From positions 97,294,134-97,358,133 of the forward strand of contig OU343163.1 of NCBI GenBank assembly GCA_910595825.1: a stretch of 64,000 nucleotides of DNA. Reading direction: 5' to 3'. Each line of letters opens with the position of its first letter. The stretch's first letter is position 1. This DNA comes from Philhelius pedissequus (taxonomy: Eukaryota > Arthropoda > Insecta > Diptera > Syrphidae). The notes under the pieces were generated by a model. It worked only from the letters and a program-made list of their open reading frames with translations, was not told where the DNA came from and ran no database searches. Positions 36,201-46,320 of this stretch are shown piece by piece. The position numbers and the translations under genes are program-made.

Positions 36201-37626
36201 ATCGACATTGCCTGCACATAACAACTTTACTAACATCAGTGTTAAATCGGCTATCGTCGAGCGAGGTAGTGACTGTTATCGATTACCTGGAAATAATGTC
36301 AACAGAATATCGCCGCGTCTGATTCTTTCTGCGTCGAATAAATTAATTAGTGACAAATTAGATAATAATTCCCGACCGGCTACACCGGTTCCACATATTT
36401 TTGTTCAACAACCTAGTTGTTCGTCAGTGGACAGTGTTGTGGCTTCATCGTCGTCAGCATTGTCAAAAATGTCAAATTATCCAGTGAAGTGTTCGGCAAC
36501 AAATGGCGAATCGAATTCGCTCAATAATAACAATGAACTAATGAAATCCAAATTCAAAGCCGACGAAAAACATCCCCAGCACAAGGGCTTCTTGTCGCGC
36601 TTCGCAAATGGTTTTCGGTTTTCTCTGCGTCGCAATAAGAAGAAGCAACAGCAACAACAACAATTGAAAGACGCCCAGAGTCAACTTCCACCTATTGCCC
36701 CTCCATCATCTAAGAAACCACTCGCCCAAAATCAACAAAATTCACCGGATTTTATTTATATCCCTTTGAAAGGACCAATTCAGCATCCTGGTGCCAAATC
36801 TAATGGAACACCCTGCAATAATAATGCAAATGGAAGAGCCCCATCATCACCATCACCTTCCAACACTAGCAGCAGTAATAGTTGTAATAACCACGTGTTG
36901 CTTGCAAATAACAACAAACAGACATCGGCTCCGTTCCAGAAGCCACCCCGTGTTGTAGGGGTATGCGAGAAGCGCGCAAGGCAACATGCGCTACAAAACG
37001 CTGCCCACCAATCGATTAATGAAGCTGAGGCATTCTTGGACAATGAGCGTAGTTATTATGATTTTAAAAATCAGTTGAACGGTGTTACGAACGGTTACGG
37101 TTGTAATACGCAGCAAAACGGTCCATCAGCTATGAATAACAGTAGCAGTCATCATATCGGGGCGACTGTGGTGCCATCTGCTGGTGCTGGCTTATATCAT
37201 TATCAGTCTCCGCAACAACAACAACAAATAAATCATTGCAAAATCGGTTTGATTGAGACAAATCTCGATACGCACGAGACAAAAATTTCGGGTAAAACAC
37301 GAAGTCTCATGGAATTGGGACCCCAAGTTAAATATAATTTTTCGTCGAAAAGAAATACGTCGACATCATCGTCGGGCGCCGGCGGTGTTGGTGGTGGATA
37401 TGGTGATGGCGGCTTTGGGGATGTAGATTTAGATGGTAATGGGGATGCAGAAGATGATGACGATGGGTTGTTGTTGGGTGAAGATAGTGGGGTTATGGGT
37501 AGTGGTGGTAAGAAGTCGTCGGGAGTGATAAGTGGCGGCGGTGGCGGACATGGAGCAGTGGTGGCAAGGAGACCACACAAGAGTATGGAATTTTTATTGG
37601 ATAAAGAGAATCAGAAAAATGTTTTG
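30144..37626 (+). CDS. Large Ser-rich, low-complexity protein (5' part of gene)
   Basis: Gene model join(30144-30237, 33265-33429, 33554-37626), 1444 codons and incomplete at the 3' end. I do not recognise the protein. Both introns are GT-AG and the reading frame is kept across each. The N-terminus holds an acidic segment (EPIMEETSEDEESVHNSW, about residues 45-62), then CPPKRPRRDEF and GGLLTCQPIIDD. The rest is apparently disordered, with an SSSLIQFESLERQLL motif near residue 183. An acidic Asp-rich run lies at about 397-424, poly-Ala at about 956-963, and a basic patch GFLSRFANGFRFSLRRNKKK followed by poly-Gln at about 1099-1124. The visible part ends RRPHKSMEFLLDKENQKNVL. No enzymatic domain is visible; a scaffold or regulatory role is only inference. 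The domain-bearing part may be encoded downstream, beyond the donor at 37627. Confidence 0.85.
31690..32700 (-). repeat. Dispersed repeat copy F, carrying the expanded tail
   Basis: Minus-orientation copy of the family. Right of the satellite, the plus strand reads 'gcttcaaacttgg', 'aaaaaataacggtacctgcca', 'tctcgaaaacggctttaacg' and 'tcgactatctcataaacggct'. These are the reverse complements of phrases in copies C and E. Left of the satellite, 'gagataacaatcaaacatgac' matches the reverse complement of 'gtcaaatttgattaaaatctc', which follows the GACAGACGG tail in copy E. The satellite therefore occupies the tail position of this repeat. It lies within intron 1 of the gene. Confidence 0.7.
31725..32276 (+). 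repeat. Octamer satellite (CTGTCAGT)n, about 69 units
   Basis: 552 bp of almost perfect 8-bp units, with scattered single-base variants (CTGTTAGT, TTTGTCAG, CAGTATGT, GTCACTCT) and one 4-bp phase slip near 32021. Because the unit lacks stop codons in any phase, it produces long meaningless open frames encoding SVCQSVSL repeats. It sits in intron 1 of the large gene. Confidence 0.97.
33265..33429 (+). CDS. Coding exon 2 of the large gene
   Basis: 165 nt between a TTTGAATTGCAG acceptor and an AATCGAG|GTAAGG donor, both phase 1, so exon 2 can be skipped without breaking the frame. It encodes AIYLSSSRPMLEPIMEE, TSEDEESVHNSWSQFENNS, then AWSSESDTGSVIRIELNR. The composition is clearly coding and acidic compared with the AT-rich flanks. 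Confidence 0.85.
33554..37626 (+). CDS. Giant coding exon 3 of the large gene
   Basis: 4073 nt opening at a TTCTTTCAG acceptor and closing in phase 0 at a consensus donor (TTG|GTGAGT at 37627). It encodes about 1357 residues without a stop. If the donor is not used, the frame runs on for VSSSFNLYLTIPTSFFFQS and stops at 37686, so an intron-retention or truncated isoform is possible. GC content and codon use differ sharply from the introns. Antisense open frames inside it are shadows of its repetitive codons. Confidence 0.9.
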
Positions 37627-38639
37627 GTGAGTTCTTCTTTCAATTTATATCTCACTATACCTACCTCCTTTTTTTTTCAAAGTTAATATCAAGTAAAAGG
37701 GTGGAAAATAACAATATGCCAAAGGGAGAAGGGAGGGATTTTTGTTTGTATCTCTAAAATTATTTATTTGAAACTATAGGTAGTCCTTATACAGTGAATA
37801 TAGGGGAATATAGGAGGAAGAAAAATCTTGAAATTTATTCTAGATTCTAGGTTGGTTACACACATACCAACATAGGATGTATCTTTGGGAATTTATTATT
37901 ATTAATTCTTGTTATTGACCAAAATCTACAAAACAATTCCGAGAAATGGAAGGTAGGAGGTTTTTAAAATTTATACAAAGCTAGGTATCCGTTTAGGTTG
38001 GGTTTTATGGCATTTATAATGGATTTTGTTGTGGACCTTAATTTAGAAAGGTTTTTTTTTTGTATTATTATTTTGTGAAAAAGTTTAAATTGATGCTGTG
38101 TCTTCCTTAAATTAGGAAATTAGAGGCTTTTGTTAAGGCATTACATTGAACGATGTTAAGCAAAAAAAGGTACCTATAATTTTAAATTACTTCGATACTT
38201 CATCCTGCAAAAGCTTATGTTCCTTATCTGAGGTTATATTCAATAAATTAATGAGAGATAAATAATAAAATAATTACCTTTTTATAAAAAAAATTATGCT
38301 AATTTTCTAGCAATTAGTTTAGCATCATAAATCTCTGTCATTGGTTGGAAACTTTTTTGTGTGAAGTTATTTCGCGAAAGGATGCTTATTTACGGATGGA
38401 GACGATGTTCGAACATAAGGGAATTTTTTTTTCTTCATTTTAAAATTATGCAATTGTCATTTTATTTATAATTTTTATTTTTGTAAGAAGTGACCTATTT
38501 GACCTTGATTTTTTGGGGGTTATTGGATGTTTAATGTAAAAATTGATCTTCTAATCTACCATTAATTGAAATGTACGTGTTTTTTTATATGTTAGACCAT
38601 ATGATTTTTAGAAGATACAAAAAAACTACATTTTTGAAG
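37627..38639 (+). other. Start of long downstream intron, nothing identified
   Basis: Begins with the GTGAGT donor of exon 3. No acceptor-exon-donor unit with coding character was seen in this stretch. Confidence 0.5.
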
Positions 38640-39585
38640 TTCGTTTTTTTACTTAATTTTTTTATTGACAAAATTACTTTAATATATTTTTTCTTAAAAA
38701 ATGTTGATATGTTGAGCATTTACCTAACAATATAAATTTCCAAACCATAATTTTAAGAATATTCATGGACTCGTTTTTGGAAATTTCAAAAATTTAAAAT
38801 ATACTCATTTGTTTTTAAAATTTTAATATGAAGTTTTTTTTTTTAATTAGAGGAACCTTCTGTATAAAATGCATGACTTGATCGCACGTACTTGGTTTTA
38901 TGTTAGATCAGATTGTATGCAAAAGATTCTTAATAGAAACAGCTAAATATATTTTTAAAGCCGTTTTTTTACTTAATTAGTTATAGAAAAAATTTCTTAA
39001 CAATTTTAAATATTTAATAATATAAACTTAAAAACAAAATTTGAAAAAAAATCGTCCACCCCTTTTCGAAATATTGAATTAAAAAAAAAAACATTCAAAA
39101 ATTTATTTAAAAATATTTAGAATTTGAAGAACTTCTTGCATACAAATTTTAATCGAAATCCTTTAAGCCGTTCATGAGAAAGTCGAAAATAAATAAAAAA
39201 ATGGTTGTATGTCAGGTACCGTGCAAGAAAATTGTTCCAAGAAATTGGACCATACCTAAAGTAGTACACATACTTTTTTTTATCAAAATCGTTAGAGCCG
39301 TTTTCGAGATAATTTAGATGGTAGAAAAATTTGTATGGCAAGTACCGTTATTTTTAGGGTTAAAATAACGATTCAAAAACCTATTTTGGACAATCACCTA
39401 AAACGCCTAAGCACCAAGTTTGAACAAAATCGCTTCAGCCGTTTAGGCTGTAGATCGTTCTACAGATAGACAGACGGTATTGCGGGACCCACGTTTTTGG
39501 TGTTCTCTATCATCGTAATGTTAACTTTGATTAAAATCTCGAGTTTTATTTTTTTTTTCAAATGCAAAACTTGCAAAAATGCAAA
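38640..39585 (+). repeat. GACAGACA-tailed dispersed repeat, copy C
   Basis: The most complete plus-orientation copy. It contains 'cgtccaccccttttcgaaat', 'gttcatgagaaagtcgaaaat', 'aaaatcgttagagccgtttt', 'ttgtatggcaagtaccgtta', 'ggacaatcacctaaaacgcc' and 'caaaatcgcttcagccgttt'. Then come a GATAGACAGACGG tail at about 39465-39476 and 'atcgtaatgttaactttgat'. It gives the reference order for the family. Confidence 0.7.
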
Positions 39586-42176
39586 CGTCGCAAGTAAATT
39601 AGTCGGTTGAAGCAGAAATTTTTAATAGCCAATGTAATTTATGATGAAAAATGATAATCATTTTTTTTGGTTATTCAGATAAGCGGGATTGGCTGTCTAT
39701 ATATACCTACATATATCGCAAGTAAAAAGTGGATTATGTAGATATGTAGGAATTCTGGTTATAGTTTTTCAAACAGCTCAAAACTAACAATAGGTTTGTT
39801 TGATTTCTGTACTCTGCGGACATAGGGTGCACTAACGTCAGTGCATTTCACTCAACTGTCAAATAACTACATAAATAGCTAGTTCAGTTTGGATTTCATA
39901 TCAAACAGAACTAAATTCCCAATTAGTAACAATCATTTTGCTTACTATTAATGCAGGAACAACATCCATCTATTTTTACCATTAAATTGTGGACATTTTC
40001 AAAATAATGTTACATATTTATTGCTATTGTACTAAGTTTCCACTGACCACTAAACCGAGATTTAAGTAGATTTAGCTAAATCTCCTACAAATCTTGAGGA
40101 TTTGCCACACAAATTTCAATCTTTTCAGATAAAGATTTAAAATAAAACTCATTTAAATCTTGATTGGGCCAATAGATGTACAAATTGAACTAACCTATTC
40201 CCATATCGAAATGAACAAATGACACAGATGAAGCTGCCTGTCTCACTTCTACATCATAAGAGAAAATGAAACAATATTTGCTTTTTAAATAGTCCTGTCA
40301 AAATTAATCTACTTTTGGAGTGGTGAAAACACTATTTGAGGTTAGCAAATCTAAAACTAGATTAACGTTTGCTGAAAACGTTGTATTAATCTCCTTGTCG
40401 CCAAAAGGTTATTTGACCTCTGACAGCTCCGATAAAAACCTGGGGATGTTCACTTTTCCAAACATAGTGAAACGTCACAAACGCCGAACACAGTACAAAC
40501 ACACTGGGGCAAAAAAATGTGACATCGAACAGACCTAATAGCAATTAAATCATTGAAATTACCCTATAGGGTTCACCTAAAGCAATAGCAATAACTTAAC
40601 TAAACTGGTGAAAAAAATCTGTTTTTTAGGCTTGCGGGGTCCCTCTGAATTCGCCCTAAAGTAGATCTAGGGTTTTAGCTGTGGTGAGTTTAGGTAAACT
40701 AAATAAACTATCAAAGTATTTTTGTTTTTGGTGAAAATTGAAATTAAGAAAAAGTTAATTTAATAAAACTAAAATGAAATCCTTCGAAATTGGGGATTGT
40801 GAATGAGCAAACGTAAAGATCAGTTGATTGAACAAAAGAGAAAACTGTGAATTTACCCTGTAAATTGGGCCTCTAATATCCTCAATCTATTCGTTGAAGA
40901 TACCTATACATAAAATATTTCGCTGCGACAAACCAACAGCAATTAGCGCCAATAATTAAACACAAATAAGTGCATATTACACATTTAATTAAATAAAAAG
41001 ATATGTTTTTTGATAAAAATCAAGATTAGCCTTTAAAAAAAATATACAAACTCAATAAATGTTTAGATATTGGTAGGTATGAAATGTAAACAATATTTCA
41101 AAAAATAACTCACCTAATCTTGCTTTTAAAAATGGTGAATTCAACTTTGCTATCTAAATGCTATCATCACTTTAAAAAAATACACTGATTCTACACATTT
41201 GTTTTTCAATTCCGAGATAGTCTGAACTACACACAGAAAAAAACACTAAACGATTTTTTAAAATTGAAAATTAAACAAAAACACATCCAAACAATGAAAA
41301 CACTTAACAAAATATTTCTTATTTTGAATTCGAAAAACTCTTTAAATTTGAATTTAACGATAACCAACCGCGCGCCCAACCGAACGAAACCACCACTAAA
41401 ACTTCAACGAACAACCACCGACGCCATTAGGAAAAAATATTACAAGAGAAAACAGACCAAGTTTTATTTTGCAAATAATACACTTTAACTGATAGAATAT
41501 TATAATTTTCTTGAGGAAAAACGATCCACACACATTTAAAAACAAATATTTCATATTTTCACGCCCGAATATTTAAAATTTACTTTAAAAATAAATATTT
41601 TTCGCGACACGATCGCTACACAAATTATATCAACCAACTTCACTCCACTTTAACTGAAAGCACTGGTGAATTTATGCAAAAGAAAGAGAGAGCAAAAGCT
41701 CGCATGTTGAATTTGAATCTTCAACGATGATGCGGCAAATTCGGAATTTGGGTAATGGATTTTCAAAGTGACATACCTCTACGTATGCATGTGTGTTATT
41801 TTGTTTACTTGTGGGTGGTGAAGTTGTACAGTCGAACTATTTTGAAGAAATTGGTAAAAATTTGATTTTGATGGGACGTTTGGTGTGAAGTAAGTGACTT
41901 GTTTTTTTTTTTAATTTGATTTAAATATTTAATTAAAGTTTTTTTTAAAGATTTTCAATCCTTAAATTATTTCATTTTAATTGCCTATAATGTTCGAGTG
42001 AAATAGATAGCTTATGCCAATTTTAAGAAAGGCATTAGCTGGTGGATTTGCAGTAAGGTAGGTAAATCTACCTATGTAATGCAATGTACCATATTTTGGT
42101 GAGATAAAATTTCCCTTTAGAATTGTACATAGTTTCTTCAACTCACAACGTCTGCGATTGTCTGCGTTCATCGGAA
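39586..42176. other. Intronic/intergenic sequence, no exon found
   Basis: No conserved open frame. The part at 39.8-40.6 kb is somewhat less AT-rich and has frames without recognisable motifs; it may be an old non-autonomous transposon. 41.35-41.45 kb is locally CG-containing, without other support. Confidence 0.35.
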
Positions 42177-42259
42177 TTGGGTTATCCATTTCGCGGTTTC
42201 AAAAGTAAACGTAAATAAAACACATGTAAAATATTTCATTTTTATTATAAAGTTTGAAC

Positions 42260-43521
42260 GTTGACATTATGTGTGAAACACTACATCATTTAAATGATGA
42301 CCACGCGAATTGTTTCAAACATCGACTCTTTTGAGGTAATTTTCGACCACTTTTTGACACATATTGGGCGGTATCTCAGCCATAACTGGACGAATGTTGG
42401 TTTTCAAGTGCTCAAGAGTTAAAGGTTTATCTGCAATAAGCACGGTCTTTCGCGTAGCCCCACAAAAAAACGTCCAGCAGTGTGAAATCGCATGATCTTG
42501 GTGGCCAGTTGATATCGCCACGAGAAATTACTCTTGCAAAAAAGCCATATTCGCTCGAGTTGTGTGGCATGTGGCACCGTCTTGTTGAAACCACATATTC
42601 GCCAAGTCGTATTCTTCAATAGCAGGCAAAAAAAGTCGATTATCATATGACCATAACGCACCGAATTGACGGTGAAAGTCGTTCCATCGTCGTTTTCGAA
42701 GAAATAAGGTCCAATCACACCTCCGGACCAAAGAGCGCCCCAAACAGTGACTTTTTGTGGATGTAATGGCATAAACTAATAATGTAAAGACCGGAAACCT
42801 CTGCTTTCATTTGACATTTGCCTACAAGCTGAAACACGCACACAAGTAACATTTCTGTTCCTCTTCCAATAGACACATTGATAGAAACGCACACAAGAAT
42901 CTTTTCTGTTCCTCTTCCTATAGACACATAGACAACACAGCCCTAGTAATTTGTTTTTGTTTTGCTTTTCGATTTCCCATCTATTCATGGATAGAGTTTC
43001 AAAGCTACAAATACAACAATGTAAACAAATGGGTTTTGGGGGGTGAAACGTACGAAGGTTTCCGATCTTAGTATGGCTTATTTGTGGTAATGGCCTCTCT
43101 TCAAATACTTCAGGATTCTCAGAACCCCAAATACGACAATTTTGTTTAAGAACATACCCACCGAGTGAGAAATGTGTTTCGTCGCTGAAGAAAATCTTGT
43201 TCGAAACATCGCCGTCCACCGCCTGTTGTTCAAGCACCCATTCGACGTATCTACGACGTTGTGAATGGTCAGCTAGCTTCACTTACAGCAGCGATATTTT
43301 CTGTCGTACGAGCGAAACGATGATACACAGGCCTTACAATATCTGTAACCAATGCAGTCTCTTCAAATTTCTTCACAATTTTGCCAATTGCTTGCGTAGT
43401 TGGACGATTATTTAAACCATAATCTCCTTTTAAAGCACGATATGTGGCTGTGGCAGAATCACCATTTTTGTAATAGGTTTTAACAATTTGCATGCGTTGT
43501 GCGATAGTTAAGCGATCCATT
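42260..43521 (-). pseudogene. Decayed mariner transposase (DD41D relative)
   Basis: The N-terminal part (from about 43521) reads MDRLTIAQRMQIVKTYYKNG, a DNA-binding region, and continues to TTENIAAVSE. About 45 residues expected between that point and KLADHSQRRRY are missing, with a frame change, indicating a roughly 140-bp deletion. Next come FFSDETHFSLGGYVLKQN with the first catalytic Asp, and GSENPEVFEERP. The hAT-like insertion breaks the frame here. After it: LHPQKVTVWGALWSGGVIGP, FQQDGATCHTTRANMAFLQ with the second Asp, then a frameshift to NWPPRSCDFTLLDVFLWGY with the third. Multiple lesions make it inactive. Residue boxes match the intact transposase at 23.6-24.7 kb, but terminal repeats and protein differ enough to be a separate subfamily. 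Confidence 0.85.
42771..43086. mobile_element. Small hAT-like non-autonomous element
   Basis: 316 bp inserted into the transposase pseudogene. An 8-bp direct repeat GTAATGGC flanks it (42763-42770 and 43087-43094), and removing the insert plus one copy restores the reading ERPLHPQKVT. Eight-bp duplications are the mark of hAT transposons. The ends are imperfect inverted repeats converging on a shared CGGAAACCT (AAAGACCGGAAACCT left, AAGATCGGAAACCT right, reversed). Inside is a 51-bp tandem duplication (from 42836 and from 42887) beginning ACGCACACAAG. No transposase frame is present. Confidence 0.7.
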
Positions 43522-43703
43522 TTCAGACTTTCAAATGAAAAAAAAAATTGGTTTGACAGATGTCGAATTCCAGCCCTATACTTTTGAAACCGCAAAATGG
43601 ATAACCCTTTAGAATATTGTTATATAATTTAGAGGGAAATTTCAATTGTTTTTTCTATCTAAATGTAGCTAGTTAGTTCCAAAAAAAGTTATTTCCTTTT
43701 TTC

Positions 43704-43864
43704 ACAACATGTGATTGAGTAAAACTAGTATACGAATAAATATGACAACGACTTAAGAAAAATAATGCGAAATATAAGAGACATAGATAAATAAGATACG
43801 CAAATTTCACATATCTTTCCTATTCTTCTTTCTCTTCCTAACCTAACGCTCGCGCTGTGTTGAA
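43704..43864 (+). repeat. Dispersed repeat 'GTGATTGAGTAAAACTAGTATA', short copy
   Basis: Same orientation and same end points as 19732-19977, lacking an internal segment of about 75 bp. It begins about 95 bp beyond the broken mariner. No terminal inverted repeats or coding capacity were seen. Confidence 0.65.
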
Positions 43865-45917
43865 CGTATTAACCCTTAACCTCAAATAAATCATTTTGCA
43901 TGCAATAAATTGCGTTTACATCATGCAATTTCACCTTGTGTGTTTTTTTAAACAAGTTGAACGTAAAGGAGCTATGTGATGGCCGGGATAGACAACATTG
44001 CTGCGGTTGAATTGCAGAATTTCCCCCTTTCTTCTTCTTGATTTTCTCTATGGTACGATTGAACGTTTTGTAATTAATTGGAGTAAAGGGGGGGGGGGGG
44101 GGGAGATATGTTTGAGGATATTTTACATCTTCTATTAAATATCGCAGTGCTTAAAAGACTGCGAAGGGAGTCTAAAACAGAAACTATATCACTCGGGTGT
44201 GAAAGCAGTGATACAAAAAAGGTCTGAACGCACAAGCTTTTAACGAAATAGAAAAGCATTTAGCCACTAGAAGACAACGACATTAAACCTTTAATTTCAG
44301 AAATGTCATTTGCCTTTTCTTTTTTTATTTCCTCAAACCCGTTACATGCGTTCATCTGCATTTCCAAAGTTGCAGCGGCATTTCACAAATATAAAAATTA
44401 TGAGTATCAAAATTAAAACTCTCCAGCGAAAGTTATAATCTAAAAAAGTATACAATTCCTTTTTTATTTTTGATTATTTTCTAAGATCTTAATAGGCAAA
44501 AAGACTACGAAAAAATCAAGCTTGGTATGTTAAACTTTACGCTTAAGCGTATATTTACGTTTTTTGTTGGTTATAATCTGAGAATATACAGAGTTGGCAA
44601 AGTTTTTTTTCCTAAAAAAATGTATAATTTTTTTGTAGTTAAAAAAATTCTACTAAATCCACTATTTTAGCAGGATTGGAAATTTGTCATTGGTCACACT
44701 GGATATAGTCTACATTTTGGTCTAAGAAATTTAACAAAATGGTATTACTATAAGGTACCTGCGATAGAACTTTTTTTGTTTATATTCGTCCCGTTCATTA
44801 ACAACTTAACTTGCCAAACTATTTTTTTTTTTTTGGTCAAAAAACGACTTTAAAAATATGTCTAAATGTTTCCACTAAGAATCTTGTGCATACGATTTAA
44901 TCGAATACATGAGCAACAACGTGCGATAGAGTTGTTATTACTCGTATTTTTTTTTTTTTGAGAGAAACATCAACCTATATTTTTTGACAATTCTCATAGT
45001 GTCTCAGAAAATCACTTGATTCAGAGTTAACCCCCTGTAAAAAGGCATTAGGTTTTCCTTAAACAAGTTACTTTAATAATTTAGGTCAGTTACATTGATG
45101 AAAATTTCCTGTCACATATGGAAACAAGATGCCTCTCAGACTATAAAACATAACAACAATAACTCTACATAGGTGAAAATAATTTAACAACCTACACATA
45201 GTCTACACGTCTAAAAGTCAACTCATTTTGATCCTCATAGATAGAATCCATTATAAATAAATGACTAATAAACGTTAAAAAAAACATACATATACCTGTT
45301 AATTAAGTATGTAAATGAATATAATTAATGCAAAATATGAGATCATTCTGCATGCAAAAAAAAAACACAACAAACTTTTATAACTAGAAAATTTAATAGA
45401 GTTCGCCATAAGAAAATATTCTCTCCGTTTAAAAAAAAAAGTGCCGTGAGAAAAGATTAAGCTTTCATTTAATTTTCTATGTTTCTCTTGTTTTCTCACT
45501 AAAATATGACAAGATTTAATAAAATCGGTAAAATAACGTGTGTTGTCCTAAACAAAAATTGGCATGTGTGGTCATTTAATACTAAATATGTCAATCAATC
45601 AGAATGTTTGAATAAATTTATTCAATAACGATTCTTGGGTGTTTTTTTTTTGTGTCAAGTCATTATTAACAATATTTATTACCTCATAGATTAAGCTTTT
45701 GATTTGGTATCAACTGCGTTTTATTAATATAAAAAAATCTTTGGCTTAATGTGGTGACCATATGATTTTTTTTCTTAATTCATTTTTATTTATTATTAAC
45801 TTATAACTATCTTAAAGCTAGACAAAAATGTTTAAAACTAGCCTAATTATCAATAACTTACAGCTAATTTACTGGCCCTTTGCAGGTGCTCTAAACTAAG
45901 CTATAACTTGAAACTAA
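43865..45917. other. AT-rich sequence; poly(G) and an isolated M1BP-like site
   Basis: A run of 16 G lies at 44088-44103. TGGTCACACTG at 44691-44701 matches the fly core-promoter motif 1 (bound by M1BP), but no gene start is nearby. Weak phrases of the GACAGACA-tailed repeat appear at 44750-44960 ('ggtacctgcg', 'tcaaaaaacgacttt'), suggesting an old fragment. No exon found. Confidence 0.4.
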
Positions 45918-46320
45918 TGTGCCCAAAATTTTACACAGCCTGATGTTAAGGGCTTAGCATGATACTACTTAACAGTTTGCTAATACTAAAGCACTTTACT
46001 AATATTTTCCTAATTTTAAACACTTTTTAACTAGCACCATACTAAAACTATTTTCTTAATAAACTACAACTAAACACGCCTAAAATAGTGCAAAAAAAGT
46101 AAGCGAACATAACTTTTTGACGTTTGTAAATGTCAAAGTCGCATATGGATTTAGTACGATACTAAGAAAATTTTGTGATTTTAACTTTAGTAAAATGTTA
46201 AGAAAATATTGCGATACTAAACTGGTTTAAAATTAGCGAAATCCTCTTTTTAGCCTGGTATCATACTAAAAATGATTTAACATATTACTTAATCGTTTAA
46301 AATTTTGCGCCAATGTCTTT
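45918..46320. repeat. Candidate long inverted-repeat (foldback/MITE-like) element
   Basis: The left end (CCCAAAATTTTACAC) and right end (reversed: GGCGCAAAATTTTAAAC) are similar. Words such as TTAGTATGATAC, CTAATTTTAAAC and TTTTCTTAA recur in opposite orientation in the two halves around a GACGTTTGTAAATGTCAAAGTC centre near 46120. The arms are diverged and no target duplication was established. Confidence 0.35.

Larger units (their letters stand above)
42177..43609 (-). mobile_element. Broken rosa-related (DD41D-like) mariner with nested insertion
   Basis: Terminal inverted repeats of about 29 bp (GGGTTATCCATTTYGCGGTT followed by TCAAAAGTA) lie at 42179 and, reversed, ending at 43609. They differ by about one base. 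A TA follows the right end; the left TA is not preserved. Inside is a decayed transposase on the minus strand, interrupted at 42771-43086 by a small hAT-like element. Without the insertion, about 1.1 kb remains, shorter than an intact relative, because an internal segment of the transposase has also been lost. Confidence 0.85.

Noticed and set aside
34344..37580. Long antisense and shifted frames (for example 34344-34847, 34883-35356, 35438-35809, 37233-37580 minus; 34544-35023, 35735-36136 plus)
   Set aside because: They overlap the giant exon and reflect its repetitive codon composition; the main frame is continuous and linked by splice sites in phase.
42715..42927. Frame reading MSIGRGTEKILVCVSINVSI as a small protein
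   Set aside because: It is a product of the 51-bp tandem duplication inside the hAT-like insertion and has no independent support.
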